From positions 1 through 36,800 of the forward strand of contig JABGPZ010000028.1 in assembly GCA_018644725.1 (NCBI GenBank): a stretch of DNA of 36,800 nt. Direction: 5' to 3'. Below are positions 24,795 to 32,408 of this stretch, piece after piece. The stretch comes from Phycisphaerales bacterium. Its GTDB lineage: Bacteria > Planctomycetota > Phycisphaerae > SM23-33. The stretch's first letter is position 1, and the number at the start of each line of letters is the position of its first letter. The position numbers and the translations under genes are program-made. The notes beneath the pieces are model-generated. The model was not told the DNA's origin and did no database searches. It saw only the letters and a list, made by a program, of their open reading frames with translations.

Positions 24795-26339
24795 TCAGGA
24801 CGTCGGTGCCGGACGGCGATTTCCGGCGGGGCGAGTCGCTCGGGCTTTGGTCTTGGGTTTGCCCTTGATGGTCGGGAGGGAAAATCCCTTGGGCAGCGAA
24901 AGCATCAGCTCGTCGCCTTCGGAAACGCCACCGAGGATTTGCACGTTGGTGTCGTTGATCTTGCCAATTTGGACTTCCACGGCCTTGGGCCCTTGGGGGG
25001 TGTTTTTGACGCACCAGCGACGCGAGCCGCGCGTAAAGATCGCCGCGATTGGCGCGAGAAGAACATTGCGAAGCCGGTCTGCTTCGACGGTGACATTGGC
25101 CGTGCCGCCCGGGCGAAGGCCTTCGAGATCCTGATTGGGGTTGAACTCGACGAGGACGTTGAAAATTTTCACGCCCGGGTTTCGCCAGGCATCCTCACTA
25201 CTGGGGAGCGTGTCGATCTTGATGACCTTGCCGGTGAACGTTGCCTTGGGGCGCGCGCCGACGCGGATGATCGCCTTCTGGTCGAGGCCGACACGGCGGA
25301 TCATTGATTCGTAGACGCGGAATCGCACCCGTAATGTTGTGATGTCGGGGATGACCATGATGCGCTGCTTGGGTCTGATGGCCGCGCCGATTTCGACGTC
25401 GATTTGTTCACTGCGGTGGCGGCTTCGGCCGGTGTCATAGCTCACCAGTCCGTCCGACTCGGCATAGACGACCAGCTTGGTCGCTTCGTCCTCGAGTTCC
25501 AGGAGACGCTCGGCGATTCGTTCGAGGTTTTCATCGGCGGTGGTCTTGTTGGACGTGGAAATGCGGACCTGGGTTCGCTGTTCGACTTCGGCCCCTTCGA
25601 GGGCCATTTTCGCGTCGACAATGGCGCTTTTGCGTTTTCGAATTTCCTGGGGTTTGTCAAAGTCTTCCAGGAGTTTCAAGTCCGAATTGGTTTTCTGGAG
25701 GTCGAATTCCAGCTGTTGAACGCTGATGCGGTCGGCCTTGATTTCGTTTTCGCTGTAGGGACTCTGGAGGCTTTTGTCGGCATTGACCTTGAGCTTGAAG
25801 GCGAGTTTTTCCTTGGCCTGGAGGAGGCGCTGTTCGGCGAGGGCGATGCGACTCTTGAATTCCTGGCGCTTGAGCGGAAGCTGGCCCTCGGTATACTTTT
25901 TGAGATTCTCATTCGCGGTATGGAGTGCCTCAGTGGCCTTGTTGACCTTGTGGGCCTGCACTTTGGTAACATGGGCAAGGCTCTCGGATGCTTCCAGGGC
26001 CTTGTTGCCCGCATTGGTTTTGTTGGTCGTGACCTCCTCGATTTTGTCGGTCAATTCGCGGGACTCGAAGACGACGATTTTTTGGCCCTTCGTGACCTCG
26101 GCACCCTCGGCGACGAGTTCCCGAATCACGGCGGTGCGGTGGGTATCATTGGAGATGCTGTTGTATTGCGCGGCACGCAATTCCCCATCTCCGCGTACCC
26201 GCACGACCAGGTCGCCGCGAGAAATTTGTGTGCTGGCCACTTCAGAGGTTGTGTCTTCGGTGGTGCCGTCGGAGAAATACAGCCACGCCCCCACGCCCGC
26301 AGCGCAGAGAATCAGAATGAGAATCCATTTTTGTTTCAT
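24795..26339 (-). CDS. HlyD-type membrane fusion protein
   Basis: A 514-residue periplasmic adaptor with one N-terminal membrane segment (residues 5-22). A lipoyl-like half motif (LVAEGAEVTKGQKIVVFES, about 80-98) is followed by a long coiled-coil hairpin (about 100-290), the second lipoyl half and a beta-barrel (IRVGARPKATFTGKVIKIDTL region, about 360-450). The Arg/Pro-rich C-terminal tail is unusual. Such adaptors join an inner-membrane ABC or RND transporter to an outer-membrane channel, but no transporter gene is present here. No strong ribosome binding site is seen before ATG 26339. Confidence 0.85.
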   Translation of the reverse strand: MKQKWILILILCAAGVGAWLYFSDGTTEDTTSEVASTQISRGDLVVRVRGDGELRAAQYNSISNDTHRTAVIRELVAEGAEVTKGQKIVVFESRELTDKIEEVTTNKTNAGNKALEASESLAHVTKVQAHKVNKATEALHTANENLKKYTEGQLPLKRQEFKSRIALAEQRLLQAKEKLAFKLKVNADKSLQSPYSENEIKADRISVQQLEFDLQKTNSDLKLLEDFDKPQEIRKRKSAIVDAKMALEGAEVEQRTQVRISTSNKTTADENLERIAERLLELEDEATKLVVYAESDGLVSYDTGRSRHRSEQIDVEIGAAIRPKQRIMVIPDITTLRVRFRVYESMIRRVGLDQKAIIRVGARPKATFTGKVIKIDTLPSSEDAWRNPGVKIFNVLVEFNPNQDLEGLRPGGTANVTVEADRLRNVLLAPIAAIFTRGSRRWCVKNTPQGPKAVEVQIGKINDTNVQILGGVSEGDELMLSLPKGFSLPTIKGKPKTKARATRPAGNRRPAPTS

Positions 26340-26389
26340 ACGTCACATCATGCCATAATCGAAGCGAATCTGCAAGGGGAGGGGGCGTA

Positions 26390-26405
26390 AAAACACACGT
26401 GTTTT
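26390..26405. promoter_or_regulatory. Palindromic operator-like site between divergent genes
   Basis: AAAACAC (390-396) and GTGTTTT (399-405) are perfect inverted 7-mers around two bases. The site lies 51 bp from the HlyD-type start and ~150 bp from the lipoprotein start, next to an AT-rich stretch (TTATTATAAA). Confidence 0.4.
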
Positions 26406-26419
26406 ATTATAAATGGCTG

Positions 26420-26447
26420 TTGCATTTGATCGGAAATGGCCCATAAT
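26420..26447 (+). promoter_or_regulatory. Possible promoter of the SMP-30-like lipoprotein gene
   Basis: TTGCAT (26420-26425), 16 bp, then CATAAT (26442-26447). It would give a ~105-nt leader ahead of the ATG at 26558. Tentative. Confidence 0.35.
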
Positions 26448-26557
26448 CGTATTCTTGAACTATGGAAACAATGAGAGCCGTCGTCTCGTGAAGCGCGACG
26501 TTGAATTTCAACTTTTCCGTGCGACAAACTACTCGATCTCTTTGAAAGGAGACAACG

Positions 26558-27730
26558 ATGAAACGTGCAATGTTGACCGTTCTGCTGGCTGGTATGATGC
26601 TTTCGACAGGGTGTGCCAAGTCCAAGGCGAAGCCCGAAGCACTCAAGGCTGGCGAAACCAAGGCCTTTTCGATTCTTCCTGATTGGTGCCCGAACCCTGA
26701 TGGCGTGACCGTGGATAAAAACGATCCCACGATCATGTATCTCAACAGCCCGAACTTTGTGCCCAACGACAAAGACGAGCAGAAGTGCGGCCCGGATCAG
26801 AAGAAGAAAACCCGCGCGGTGTTGTGCAAAGTGGACCCCGAGGGCAACGTGACCAAGCTGTGGGACTACACGGCCCACCCCGTCACCGGCTGGTCTGGCC
26901 CGATGGCGCTTGATCAAGGCTCTGACGGGAATCTTTACATCGCCGACAACCAATACTTCTACGCCAAGAACAACCAGTCGCGCGTTCTGCGCATTGTCAT
27001 GGAAAACGGCAAGGCCATCCGCGAAGAAGTCGTCGCGACGGGCCTGAAGCTGTCCAACGCGGTCATGATCAAAGACGACAAGGTCTACATTTCCGATACG
27101 TTCTTTGACGTGAACAACAAAGAGGGCAACCATCTCAGCGGGATCTACTGCTTTGATATCAAGGAACTTGACGCGGCCAAGCCCGTCGCCGTCAAGCCGT
27201 TCAAAAGCGAAACCGACCACGACTCGCACCTGGTCTGCACGCTGAATACCCGCCCGCGTAGCCGCGGCGACATCGCCGGCGCCGATGGCATTGCCTTCGA
27301 CAAGCAAGGCCTCATGTACTGTGGCGCGTTCGGCGATGGCCGAATCTGGCAGTTCACCCTCGATGCAGCAGGCAAGAAGGCAGTCAGCTCGAAGGTTCTC
27401 ATCGACGACAAAGACACCCAATGCTGTGATGGCATGCGCCTCGATCCCGAGAAGAACATCATCTATTTCTGTGACTCGCAGGGCAACGCCATCAAGGCCT
27501 TCACGCCGTCTGGCCAGCTCTGGACGGTCGCACAGAACGGCGACAACGACGGCTCGACGGGCCTTGACCAACCGGCCGAAGTCATCATCTTCGCCGGCCA
27601 GATCGTCGCCGTGAACTTCGACTTCAGCTTCCCCGGCCTGACCAACACCGGCAACGATAAACCCTACTCGTTGACCGCCATGGGCCTCGAAGCCGCACGC
27701 GCAGGCATGCCCAAACCCGCCGCGAAGTAA
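26558..27730 (+). CDS. SMP-30/gluconolactonase-like beta-propeller lipoprotein
   Basis: A 390-residue lipoprotein with signal peptide and lipobox STGC (Cys19). The mature part has repeated strand patterns (GPMALDQGSDGNLYIADN, LSNAVMIKDDKVYISDT, GADGIAFDKQGLMYCGAF, CCDGMRLDPEKNIIYFCDS) that give the blades of a six-bladed propeller of the SMP-30/gluconolactonase type. The family includes calcium-dependent lactonases, but specific catalytic residues cannot be assigned here. Several Cys residues are unusual for this fold and may form disulphides. ATG 26558 follows AAAGGAG. A bidirectional terminator follows. Confidence 0.78.
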   Translation: MKRAMLTVLLAGMMLSTGCAKSKAKPEALKAGETKAFSILPDWCPNPDGVTVDKNDPTIMYLNSPNFVPNDKDEQKCGPDQKKKTRAVLCKVDPEGNVTKLWDYTAHPVTGWSGPMALDQGSDGNLYIADNQYFYAKNNQSRVLRIVMENGKAIREEVVATGLKLSNAVMIKDDKVYISDTFFDVNNKEGNHLSGIYCFDIKELDAAKPVAVKPFKSETDHDSHLVCTLNTRPRSRGDIAGADGIAFDKQGLMYCGAFGDGRIWQFTLDAAGKKAVSSKVLIDDKDTQCCDGMRLDPEKNIIYFCDSQGNAIKAFTPSGQLWTVAQNGDNDGSTGLDQPAEVIIFAGQIVAVNFDFSFPGLTNTGNDKPYSLTAMGLEAARAGMPKPAAK

Positions 27731-27744
27731 ACCGACGGAACCTA

Positions 27745-27779
27745 CAAAAAAACACCCGGCCAATGGTCGGGTGTTTTTG
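27745..27779. terminator. Bidirectional intrinsic terminator
   Basis: AACACCCG (27751-27758) pairs with CGGGTGTT (27768-27775), extended by GCC/GGT, with A-run before and T-run after. It ends the lipoprotein gene (plus) and lies 6 bp from the end of the YoeB-type gene (minus). Confidence 0.9.
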
Positions 27780-27784
27780 TATAG

Positions 27785-28051
27785 CTACTCGTAATGGGTC
27801 CACATGCGAAGGATTTTGACAGTATGTTCTTCTTCGAGGACTTGGTACACCAGCCGGTGTTGGATGTTGATTCGACGGGAAATCGCGCCAGCCAAATTCC
27901 CAACCAATCGTTCCAGCGGCGGAGGAGTTCGAAATGGGTCCTCCCGAAGAAGGGCAAGAAGTTTTTCCGCCTTGGGGCGCAGGTTGGAGGAGGACAATTT
28001 TTTTGCGTCCTTCTGCGCCTGCTTCGTGAAAACAATTTGCCAGGCTACCAT
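27785..28051 (-). CDS. Txe/YoeB-family mRNA-interferase toxin
   Basis: An 88-residue RelE-fold toxin that would cleave mRNA on the ribosome. Conserved features are GNLAGAISRRINIQHRLVY, with the catalytic Arg region, and the C-terminal His86-Tyr87 (THYE), the pair used by YoeB. Its start overlaps the stop of the antitoxin gene by a few bases, the usual order antitoxin then toxin with coupled translation. Confidence 0.88.
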   Translation of the reverse strand: MVAWQIVFTKQAQKDAKKLSSSNLRPKAEKLLALLREDPFRTPPPLERLVGNLAGAISRRINIQHRLVYQVLEEEHTVKILRMWTHYE

Positions 28052-28287
28052 CCGGGGTCCTCTTCACATTCCTCTACGGGGCTTTGCATGCCTTTGATGA
28101 TGCTTTTCGTCATTCCAGGGATTGAGTTCAGGAAGAGTGTTTCCGAAATGGCCATCCAATCCTCTTCCGACAGGAGAATTCCCGTGCCGCGTTTGCCGGT
28201 GATGCGAACGGGTTCATGGGACTCCTGCACTTCGTCCACGAGGCGGTAGAGGTCTTTTCGGGCTTGTGTTACTGTAAGAGAGGTCAT
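28045..28287 (-). CDS. Phd/YefM-family antitoxin
   Basis: An 80-residue protein with the YefM N-terminal DNA-binding domain (LTVTQARKDLYRLVDEV, then PVRITGKRGTGILLSEEDWMAI), followed by a flexible acidic C-terminus that would bind the toxin. The ATG at 28287 follows AAGGAT; an upstream extension to 28338 crosses the operator and is rejected. It pairs with the YoeB-type toxin directly downstream. Confidence 0.87.
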   Translation of the reverse strand: MTSLTVTQARKDLYRLVDEVQESHEPVRITGKRGTGILLSEEDWMAISETLFLNSIPGMTKSIIKGMQSPVEECEEDPGW

Positions 28288-28299
28288 GGGATATCCTTC

Positions 28300-28317
28300 C
28301 GTACGCAATATCGTACG
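28300..28317. promoter_or_regulatory. YefM-type operator with two GTAC-centred boxes
   Basis: Two CGTACG hexamers (28300-28305 and 28312-28317) are centred 12 bp apart just before the antitoxin ATG. In E. coli yefM-yoeB the operator uses TGTACA cores with the same 12-bp centre-to-centre spacing, so this is likely the autoregulatory site for the antitoxin-toxin complex. Confidence 0.7.
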
Positions 28318-28350
28318 CTGTCGATCTCCATTTGTCAAATGAATCTCTTT

Positions 28351-29748
28351 CTATTTTTTGGCGGGCTTTTTCTTGCGGGGCTTGCGGGTCGGTTTTGGGG
28401 TCTCGGTGACGGAGCCTTTGGACCGCAGCTTGAGGGCCTTGGCGGGCATGGAGTCCAGTGCGGCCTGGAGTTTATCCTTCGCGGCCTGGGCGGCGGAGGA
28501 AAGCGTCTTGCCTGCGAGGTCGTTTTTCTGCAGCGGGTCTTTGGCCGTGTTGTAGAACTCCCCTGTGCGGAAGAGTTTGTACTCGCCGTCGTGGGCGAAG
28601 ATGTGCTCCTTGCCACTTCGCGTTGGGCGCGGGTTGTAGTAGCAGAAGTACCAATCGCGGGGGTTGCCTTTTTCGCCGCGCAGTTGCGGCAAGAAGCTTC
28701 GGCCGTCGAAGGGAATGTCTTTGGGCATCGTCGCGCCGCCGATTTCTGCCAGCGTCGGGTAGACGTCGGAGAAGTCGATCAAATCGGTGCAGGGCTTGCC
28801 CTTGGCGATCGTGCCCGGCCAATAGGCCACGAACGGGACGTGGTTGCCATATTCGTGAACTGAGGCTTTTCCGCCCATGACGAGTTTGCCATTCATCATC
28901 GACTTGATGTAGCTGGCTGTGCCGTTGTCGCCCGTGAAAATGATCAGCGTGTTCTCGGCGATGCCGAGTTGTTCGGCGTGGTCGATGAACTTGCCGACGA
29001 TCTTGTCAGCGTAGGCGAGCATGTCGGAGAAATTCTTTTGTTTGTCTGTGCTCTTGCGGTTCTTGCTGTCGGGCGTGGGGAGCATCGGCGCGTGGGTGAG
29101 GACCATCGGGTAGTAGAGGAAGAACGGTTTGTCCTTGTTGGCGGTCATGAAGTCCATGCCGAACTTCGCGAAGATATCCGGCCCGTAGACGTCCTTGCCA
29201 TAGGTCTTCATTTTGCCATTCGTGTTGATCTTGGGGTTCCAGAATCGCAGGCCCCGCTTGTGGATTTGCCAGAGGCAGTAGGTCTCGAAGCCGGAATCCT
29301 TGGGGTGCATGCCGGTGGATTCGATCCCCTTGGGGTAGCCCTCCGAGCCGTAGAGCTGCCACTTGCCGCAGATGGCGGTTTTGTAGCCCGCGGAGTGCAT
29401 CAGGTGGCCGGTGGTTTTTTCTTCGGTCCCGAGGATGCTGAAGGCCTGATAGTTGCGGATGTTGCTCTGGCCGGTCATGATCTTCACGCGCGTGGGCGTA
29501 CAGACGGGCTGGGAGTAGGCCTTGGTGAACTTCATCCCCTCGGCCGCCATTTTGTTGATGCGCGGGGTCTTGTGACTCGTGCCGCCATAGCATTCCACCG
29601 CTTCGTGCCCAAGGTCATCGGCCATGATCAGCACGACGTTGGGTTGTTTCTTGGTGGGTGTGGCGCGAAGCACGCTCGGCGCGGCCACAGCGGCGGCCGC
29701 AAACGAGGAATATTTCAGCAATTGACGACGGGAGATGGAGTGGGTCAT
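28351..29748 (-). CDS. Tat-exported Cys-type sulfatase
   Basis: A 465-residue S1-family sulfatase. The signal SISRRQLLKYSS with an Ala-rich core is a twin-arginine type. Metal ligands DD are at 44-45 (IMADDLG), and the formylglycine motif is C83-T-P-T-R87. CGKWQLYG takes the place of the usual GKWHLG, so a conserved His contact is replaced by Gln. The tail is Lys-rich (PTRKPRKKKPAKK). It is only distantly related to the tandem pair at 18.5-22 kb. Substrate unknown. It follows the next sulfatase upstream by 51 bp and probably shares its transcript. Confidence 0.9.
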   Translation of the reverse strand: MTHSISRRQLLKYSSFAAAAVAAPSVLRATPTKKQPNVVLIMADDLGHEAVECYGGTSHKTPRINKMAAEGMKFTKAYSQPVCTPTRVKIMTGQSNIRNYQAFSILGTEEKTTGHLMHSAGYKTAICGKWQLYGSEGYPKGIESTGMHPKDSGFETYCLWQIHKRGLRFWNPKINTNGKMKTYGKDVYGPDIFAKFGMDFMTANKDKPFFLYYPMVLTHAPMLPTPDSKNRKSTDKQKNFSDMLAYADKIVGKFIDHAEQLGIAENTLIIFTGDNGTASYIKSMMNGKLVMGGKASVHEYGNHVPFVAYWPGTIAKGKPCTDLIDFSDVYPTLAEIGGATMPKDIPFDGRSFLPQLRGEKGNPRDWYFCYYNPRPTRSGKEHIFAHDGEYKLFRTGEFYNTAKDPLQKNDLAGKTLSSAAQAAKDKLQAALDSMPAKALKLRSKGSVTETPKPTRKPRKKKPAKK

Positions 29749-29799
29749 GATGTGTATCCTTGTTTCTGCTTTTCGTTTTCTGCAGTTGCCAGTTTGTCG

Positions 29800-31350
29800 T
29801 TATTTGTAGTCTTCGCCTTTGTTGCTGCGGGTGCAGCTGGCTTGGAAGTCGGTGAAGGTTTTGGTCATCGCCTTGACGCGGTCGCGGTTCTTGGCGGCGA
29901 GGTCTTTGGTTTCGCCGGGGTCGTTGGCGATGTTGTAGAGTTCCCACTTGGGCGCTTTGGGTTTTGCTTCGCCTTTGGTTTTTTTGGATTTCTTGGTTTT
30001 GGCTTTGATGATTTTCCAGTCGTTGTCAATCATCGCCGCCTTGCCTGCGCTTTGGAAGCCGATGGGCGCGTGGGTCGTTTTCGTTCCGGTGACGATGGGC
30101 AGAAGGTCTTCGCCGTCATAGGGTCGCTTGTCGACGTCCTTGAGCGTATGGCCGAGCGCGGCGAGGACGGTGGGGAAATAGTCGCTCGTCGAGCAGGGCG
30201 TGGTGACGACGGTGGGGGTCTTGAGTTTCGCCGGCCAGACCATCAGGCCCGGTACGCGCACGCCGCCTTCTTCGAGCATGCGCTTGCGGCCTTTGAGTTG
30301 GATTGTCTTCCCGTCGGCGATGCGCTGTGCGCGGCCGGGGGACTTGTCGGTGCCTTCGGGGCCATTGTCGCTGCAATAGAAGAGCATTGTGTTGTCCGCG
30401 ATGCCGAGGGTGGCGAGCTCTTTGCGGAGTCGGCCGACCTGGTCGTCGATGGCGGTGATGCAGCCATAGAAGTTGCGGTGGAAATCGTCCTTGGCCTTGG
30501 GATACATCGCATAGTGCTTCGGCCCGGCGATCACGGGCAGGTGCGGCGCGTGGAACCAGCAGATCGTGAAGAAGGGTTGTTTCTTCTTCACGGCCGCGGT
30601 GATGAATTTCAGCGCGTGGTCCATAATCAGCTTCGAGTCGCAGCCCTTGAGGTCTTTGTCGGCAACGACCTGGTCTTGGCCGGTGAAATAGTGCGTGCCG
30701 TAATGTTCGGTGTCGTCGCCGTCTTTGAGCGCGTTCCAGCCGTTGTGGAGCGACGTCTTGGTCAACTTGGTAGGCTTGAGCATGGGATCCCACGTGGGGA
30801 CTTTCGACTCGGAGCTGAAGCAGACATCGAAGCCGTTGACCCATGGCGGGGAGAAGTTTTTCGTGTCGCCGATCTTGCCGCGGTTGGCGTCTTTGATTTT
30901 CGTAGTGAGCGTTCCGAGGTGCCACTTGCCGAAGTGGCCGGTGGTGTAGCCTTTGGGCTTGAGCGCGTCGGCGAGGGTGATTTCCTCTTTTTTCATGTGG
31001 CCGGTGTTGGCGTAGGGGATGCCATAGCGGTAGGGGTGGCGGCCTGTGATGGCGCTGCCACGCGTGGGGCTGCACACCGGAGCGGCGGCGTAGAACCGGT
31101 CAAAGCGAACGCCTTCGGCGGCCATTGCGTCGAGGCTCGGCGTCTTGATCATCGGGTGGCCGTTATAGCCCACATCGCCCCAGCCCTGGTCGTCGGCCAT
31201 CATCAGAATGATGTTCGGCTGGTCGGCTTGGGCGTCGCCCGCGCAACCGCCGCAGTGGGCGAGGAGCGAATCGGGGCGCAAGAGCGTTGCCGCCGCGCCG
31301 AGGCCAAGGGTTCCGAGCAATGTTCGCCGTGAAATTTCGCGTTGGGTCAT
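29800..31350 (-). CDS. Tat-exported Cys-type sulfatase
   Basis: A 516-residue S1-family sulfatase. The signal ISRRTLLGTLGLGAAA is twin-arginine type. Metal-binding DD is at 53-54 (MMADDQGWGD), C93-S-P-T-R97 is the formylglycine motif, and the family's His-Lys motifs include FGKWHLG. The general pattern (DDQGWGDVGYNG, PVCSPTRGSA) is that of arylsulfatase A-like and GalNAc-6-sulfatase-like enzymes, a broad class; the substrate is not fixed. ATG 31350 follows AGGAG. It is the first gene of a sulfatase pair with the 28351-29748 gene. A Lys-rich stretch (KTKKSKKTKGEAKPK) interrupts the C-terminal domain. Confidence 0.91.
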   Translation of the reverse strand: MTQREISRRTLLGTLGLGAAATLLRPDSLLAHCGGCAGDAQADQPNIILMMADDQGWGDVGYNGHPMIKTPSLDAMAAEGVRFDRFYAAAPVCSPTRGSAITGRHPYRYGIPYANTGHMKKEEITLADALKPKGYTTGHFGKWHLGTLTTKIKDANRGKIGDTKNFSPPWVNGFDVCFSSESKVPTWDPMLKPTKLTKTSLHNGWNALKDGDDTEHYGTHYFTGQDQVVADKDLKGCDSKLIMDHALKFITAAVKKKQPFFTICWFHAPHLPVIAGPKHYAMYPKAKDDFHRNFYGCITAIDDQVGRLRKELATLGIADNTMLFYCSDNGPEGTDKSPGRAQRIADGKTIQLKGRKRMLEEGGVRVPGLMVWPAKLKTPTVVTTPCSTSDYFPTVLAALGHTLKDVDKRPYDGEDLLPIVTGTKTTHAPIGFQSAGKAAMIDNDWKIIKAKTKKSKKTKGEAKPKAPKWELYNIANDPGETKDLAAKNRDRVKAMTKTFTDFQASCTRSNKGEDYK

Positions 31351-31483
31351 CTCTACTCCTATGAGAAAGGTGATTTTGTGATTTGAGGGGCCGAGTGTAC
31401 GGTATCGCCCGAGTCTCGTCTACGGTTAAAAACGGAATTCAACCCTGTTTCTTGCACTTTTCGTCGTCGCAGAGCGGAAGAAT

Positions 31484-31558
31484 TCAGGACGGGGGATCGG
31501 CTGGGGATTCTTCTTCCAGTAGACCCGGATAGAGCTGATCTGTGCAGACAGGTCGGTG
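31484..31558 (-). pseudogene. In-frame duplicated tail after the zinc-ribbon gene
   Basis: Straight after the TAG stop of the zinc-ribbon gene the same frame continues for 24 codons to a TGA (31484-31486) and reads RPVCTDQLYPGLLEE..., resembling the gene's true end ECTNRLYPDL. The DNA shares CTCTATCCGG exactly. This looks like a decayed duplicate of the gene's 3' end. Confidence 0.5.
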
Positions 31559-32386
31559 CTATTTGGATTGGAGGTCCGGATAGAGCCGGTTGGTACACTC
31601 GGGGCAGATCCCGTGGCTGAAATTACTGGTTTTGTCTTTGGAGTCCAAGTCGTCGATGGCTTGCCATTTTCCGTTTTGGGTCCGAACACGCTTGCACACC
31701 GAACAGATCGGAATTGACGGCCCGGGGGGCTGGTAGGACAGCGGGGTCGGCATCGGGAGCTTGGTGTTTTTCTTCGCAGGCGCGGCGGCGGATGGGCGGC
31801 TTGGTGCGGTTGCGGGTGCGGGCTGCGGTGTTGACGTCAGCGGCGGGACGTCGCTCCCCAGTACGAGAATGACGATGATCAGCAGAATGGTGATTCCCGC
31901 CGCGAGGAGAAGATTGACAATGAGATTCAGGATCAACCGCGCAGGGGTTTGGCCAGCGTCTCGCGCGGGCGCAAGTGCCTCGACCTGAATGGTCTGCGTG
32001 GGAGCAATGGCGGGCCTGGGCGCGGCGGGGTTGCGGCGGAGCGTTGCATAATGACTGCGGGGCATGGTTACGATGACATTGCCCGAAGGGTCGGTGAGGT
32101 AGACGTTCTGGCGGTGAAGTTCCTGTTCACTTTGCGACAGCCCAGCCGTGGGATAGGACCGAAGAGCGACCGGCGCACCGTTGGGCAGGTGCAGGCTGGG
32201 TTGGCTCTGAATTGGCGGGGCGGGTTGCGGCGCGGCGAGGGTCACAAGGGCAGGGCCCGACGGGGCGGTGGTGTGGGCGGGCAACGTGGACCACTCGACG
32301 TAAAAACTGCTGCCACACACAAGGAGCGCGCCCAGGAAAAGCAGGAGCGTTGTGAGGATCAGAAATTTTGTCTTGTGTTGCGTCAT
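31559..32386 (-). CDS. Membrane protein ending in a signalling-type zinc ribbon
   Basis: A 275-residue protein. It has an N-terminal membrane segment (about 10-32), a Pro/Ala/Gln-rich extracytoplasmic part, a second membrane segment (about 152-178), a Pro/Ala linker and then a C-terminal zinc ribbon (C228-x2-C231 ... SHGIC261-x2-C264 ... LYP). This ribbon is usually the tail of PAS/response-regulator or histidine kinase proteins, where it reads C-x2-C-K-x-I-R-D ... FSHGICPEC. Here it is attached to no kinase or receiver, so it may couple a membrane sensor to a partner. ATG 32386, 22 bp after hldD. Confidence 0.75.
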   Translation of the reverse strand: MTQHKTKFLILTTLLLFLGALLVCGSSFYVEWSTLPAHTTAPSGPALVTLAAPQPAPPIQSQPSLHLPNGAPVALRSYPTAGLSQSEQELHRQNVYLTDPSGNVIVTMPRSHYATLRRNPAAPRPAIAPTQTIQVEALAPARDAGQTPARLILNLIVNLLLAAGITILLIIVILVLGSDVPPLTSTPQPAPATAPSRPSAAAPAKKNTKLPMPTPLSYQPPGPSIPICSVCKRVRTQNGKWQAIDDLDSKDKTSNFSHGICPECTNRLYPDLQSK

Positions 32387-32408
32387 TGCCGGGGTCCGGG
32401 AAGGAAAG

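Noticed and set aside
24754-25014. Upstream extension of the UVR-motif gene
   Set aside because: It overlaps the end of the HlyD-type gene in another frame and is basic, low-complexity shadow sequence.
28969-31332. 787-codon plus-strand open frame antisense to the second sulfatase pair
   Set aside because: Same codon-bias shadow effect; it crosses the spacer between two real genes and has no recognisable domain.
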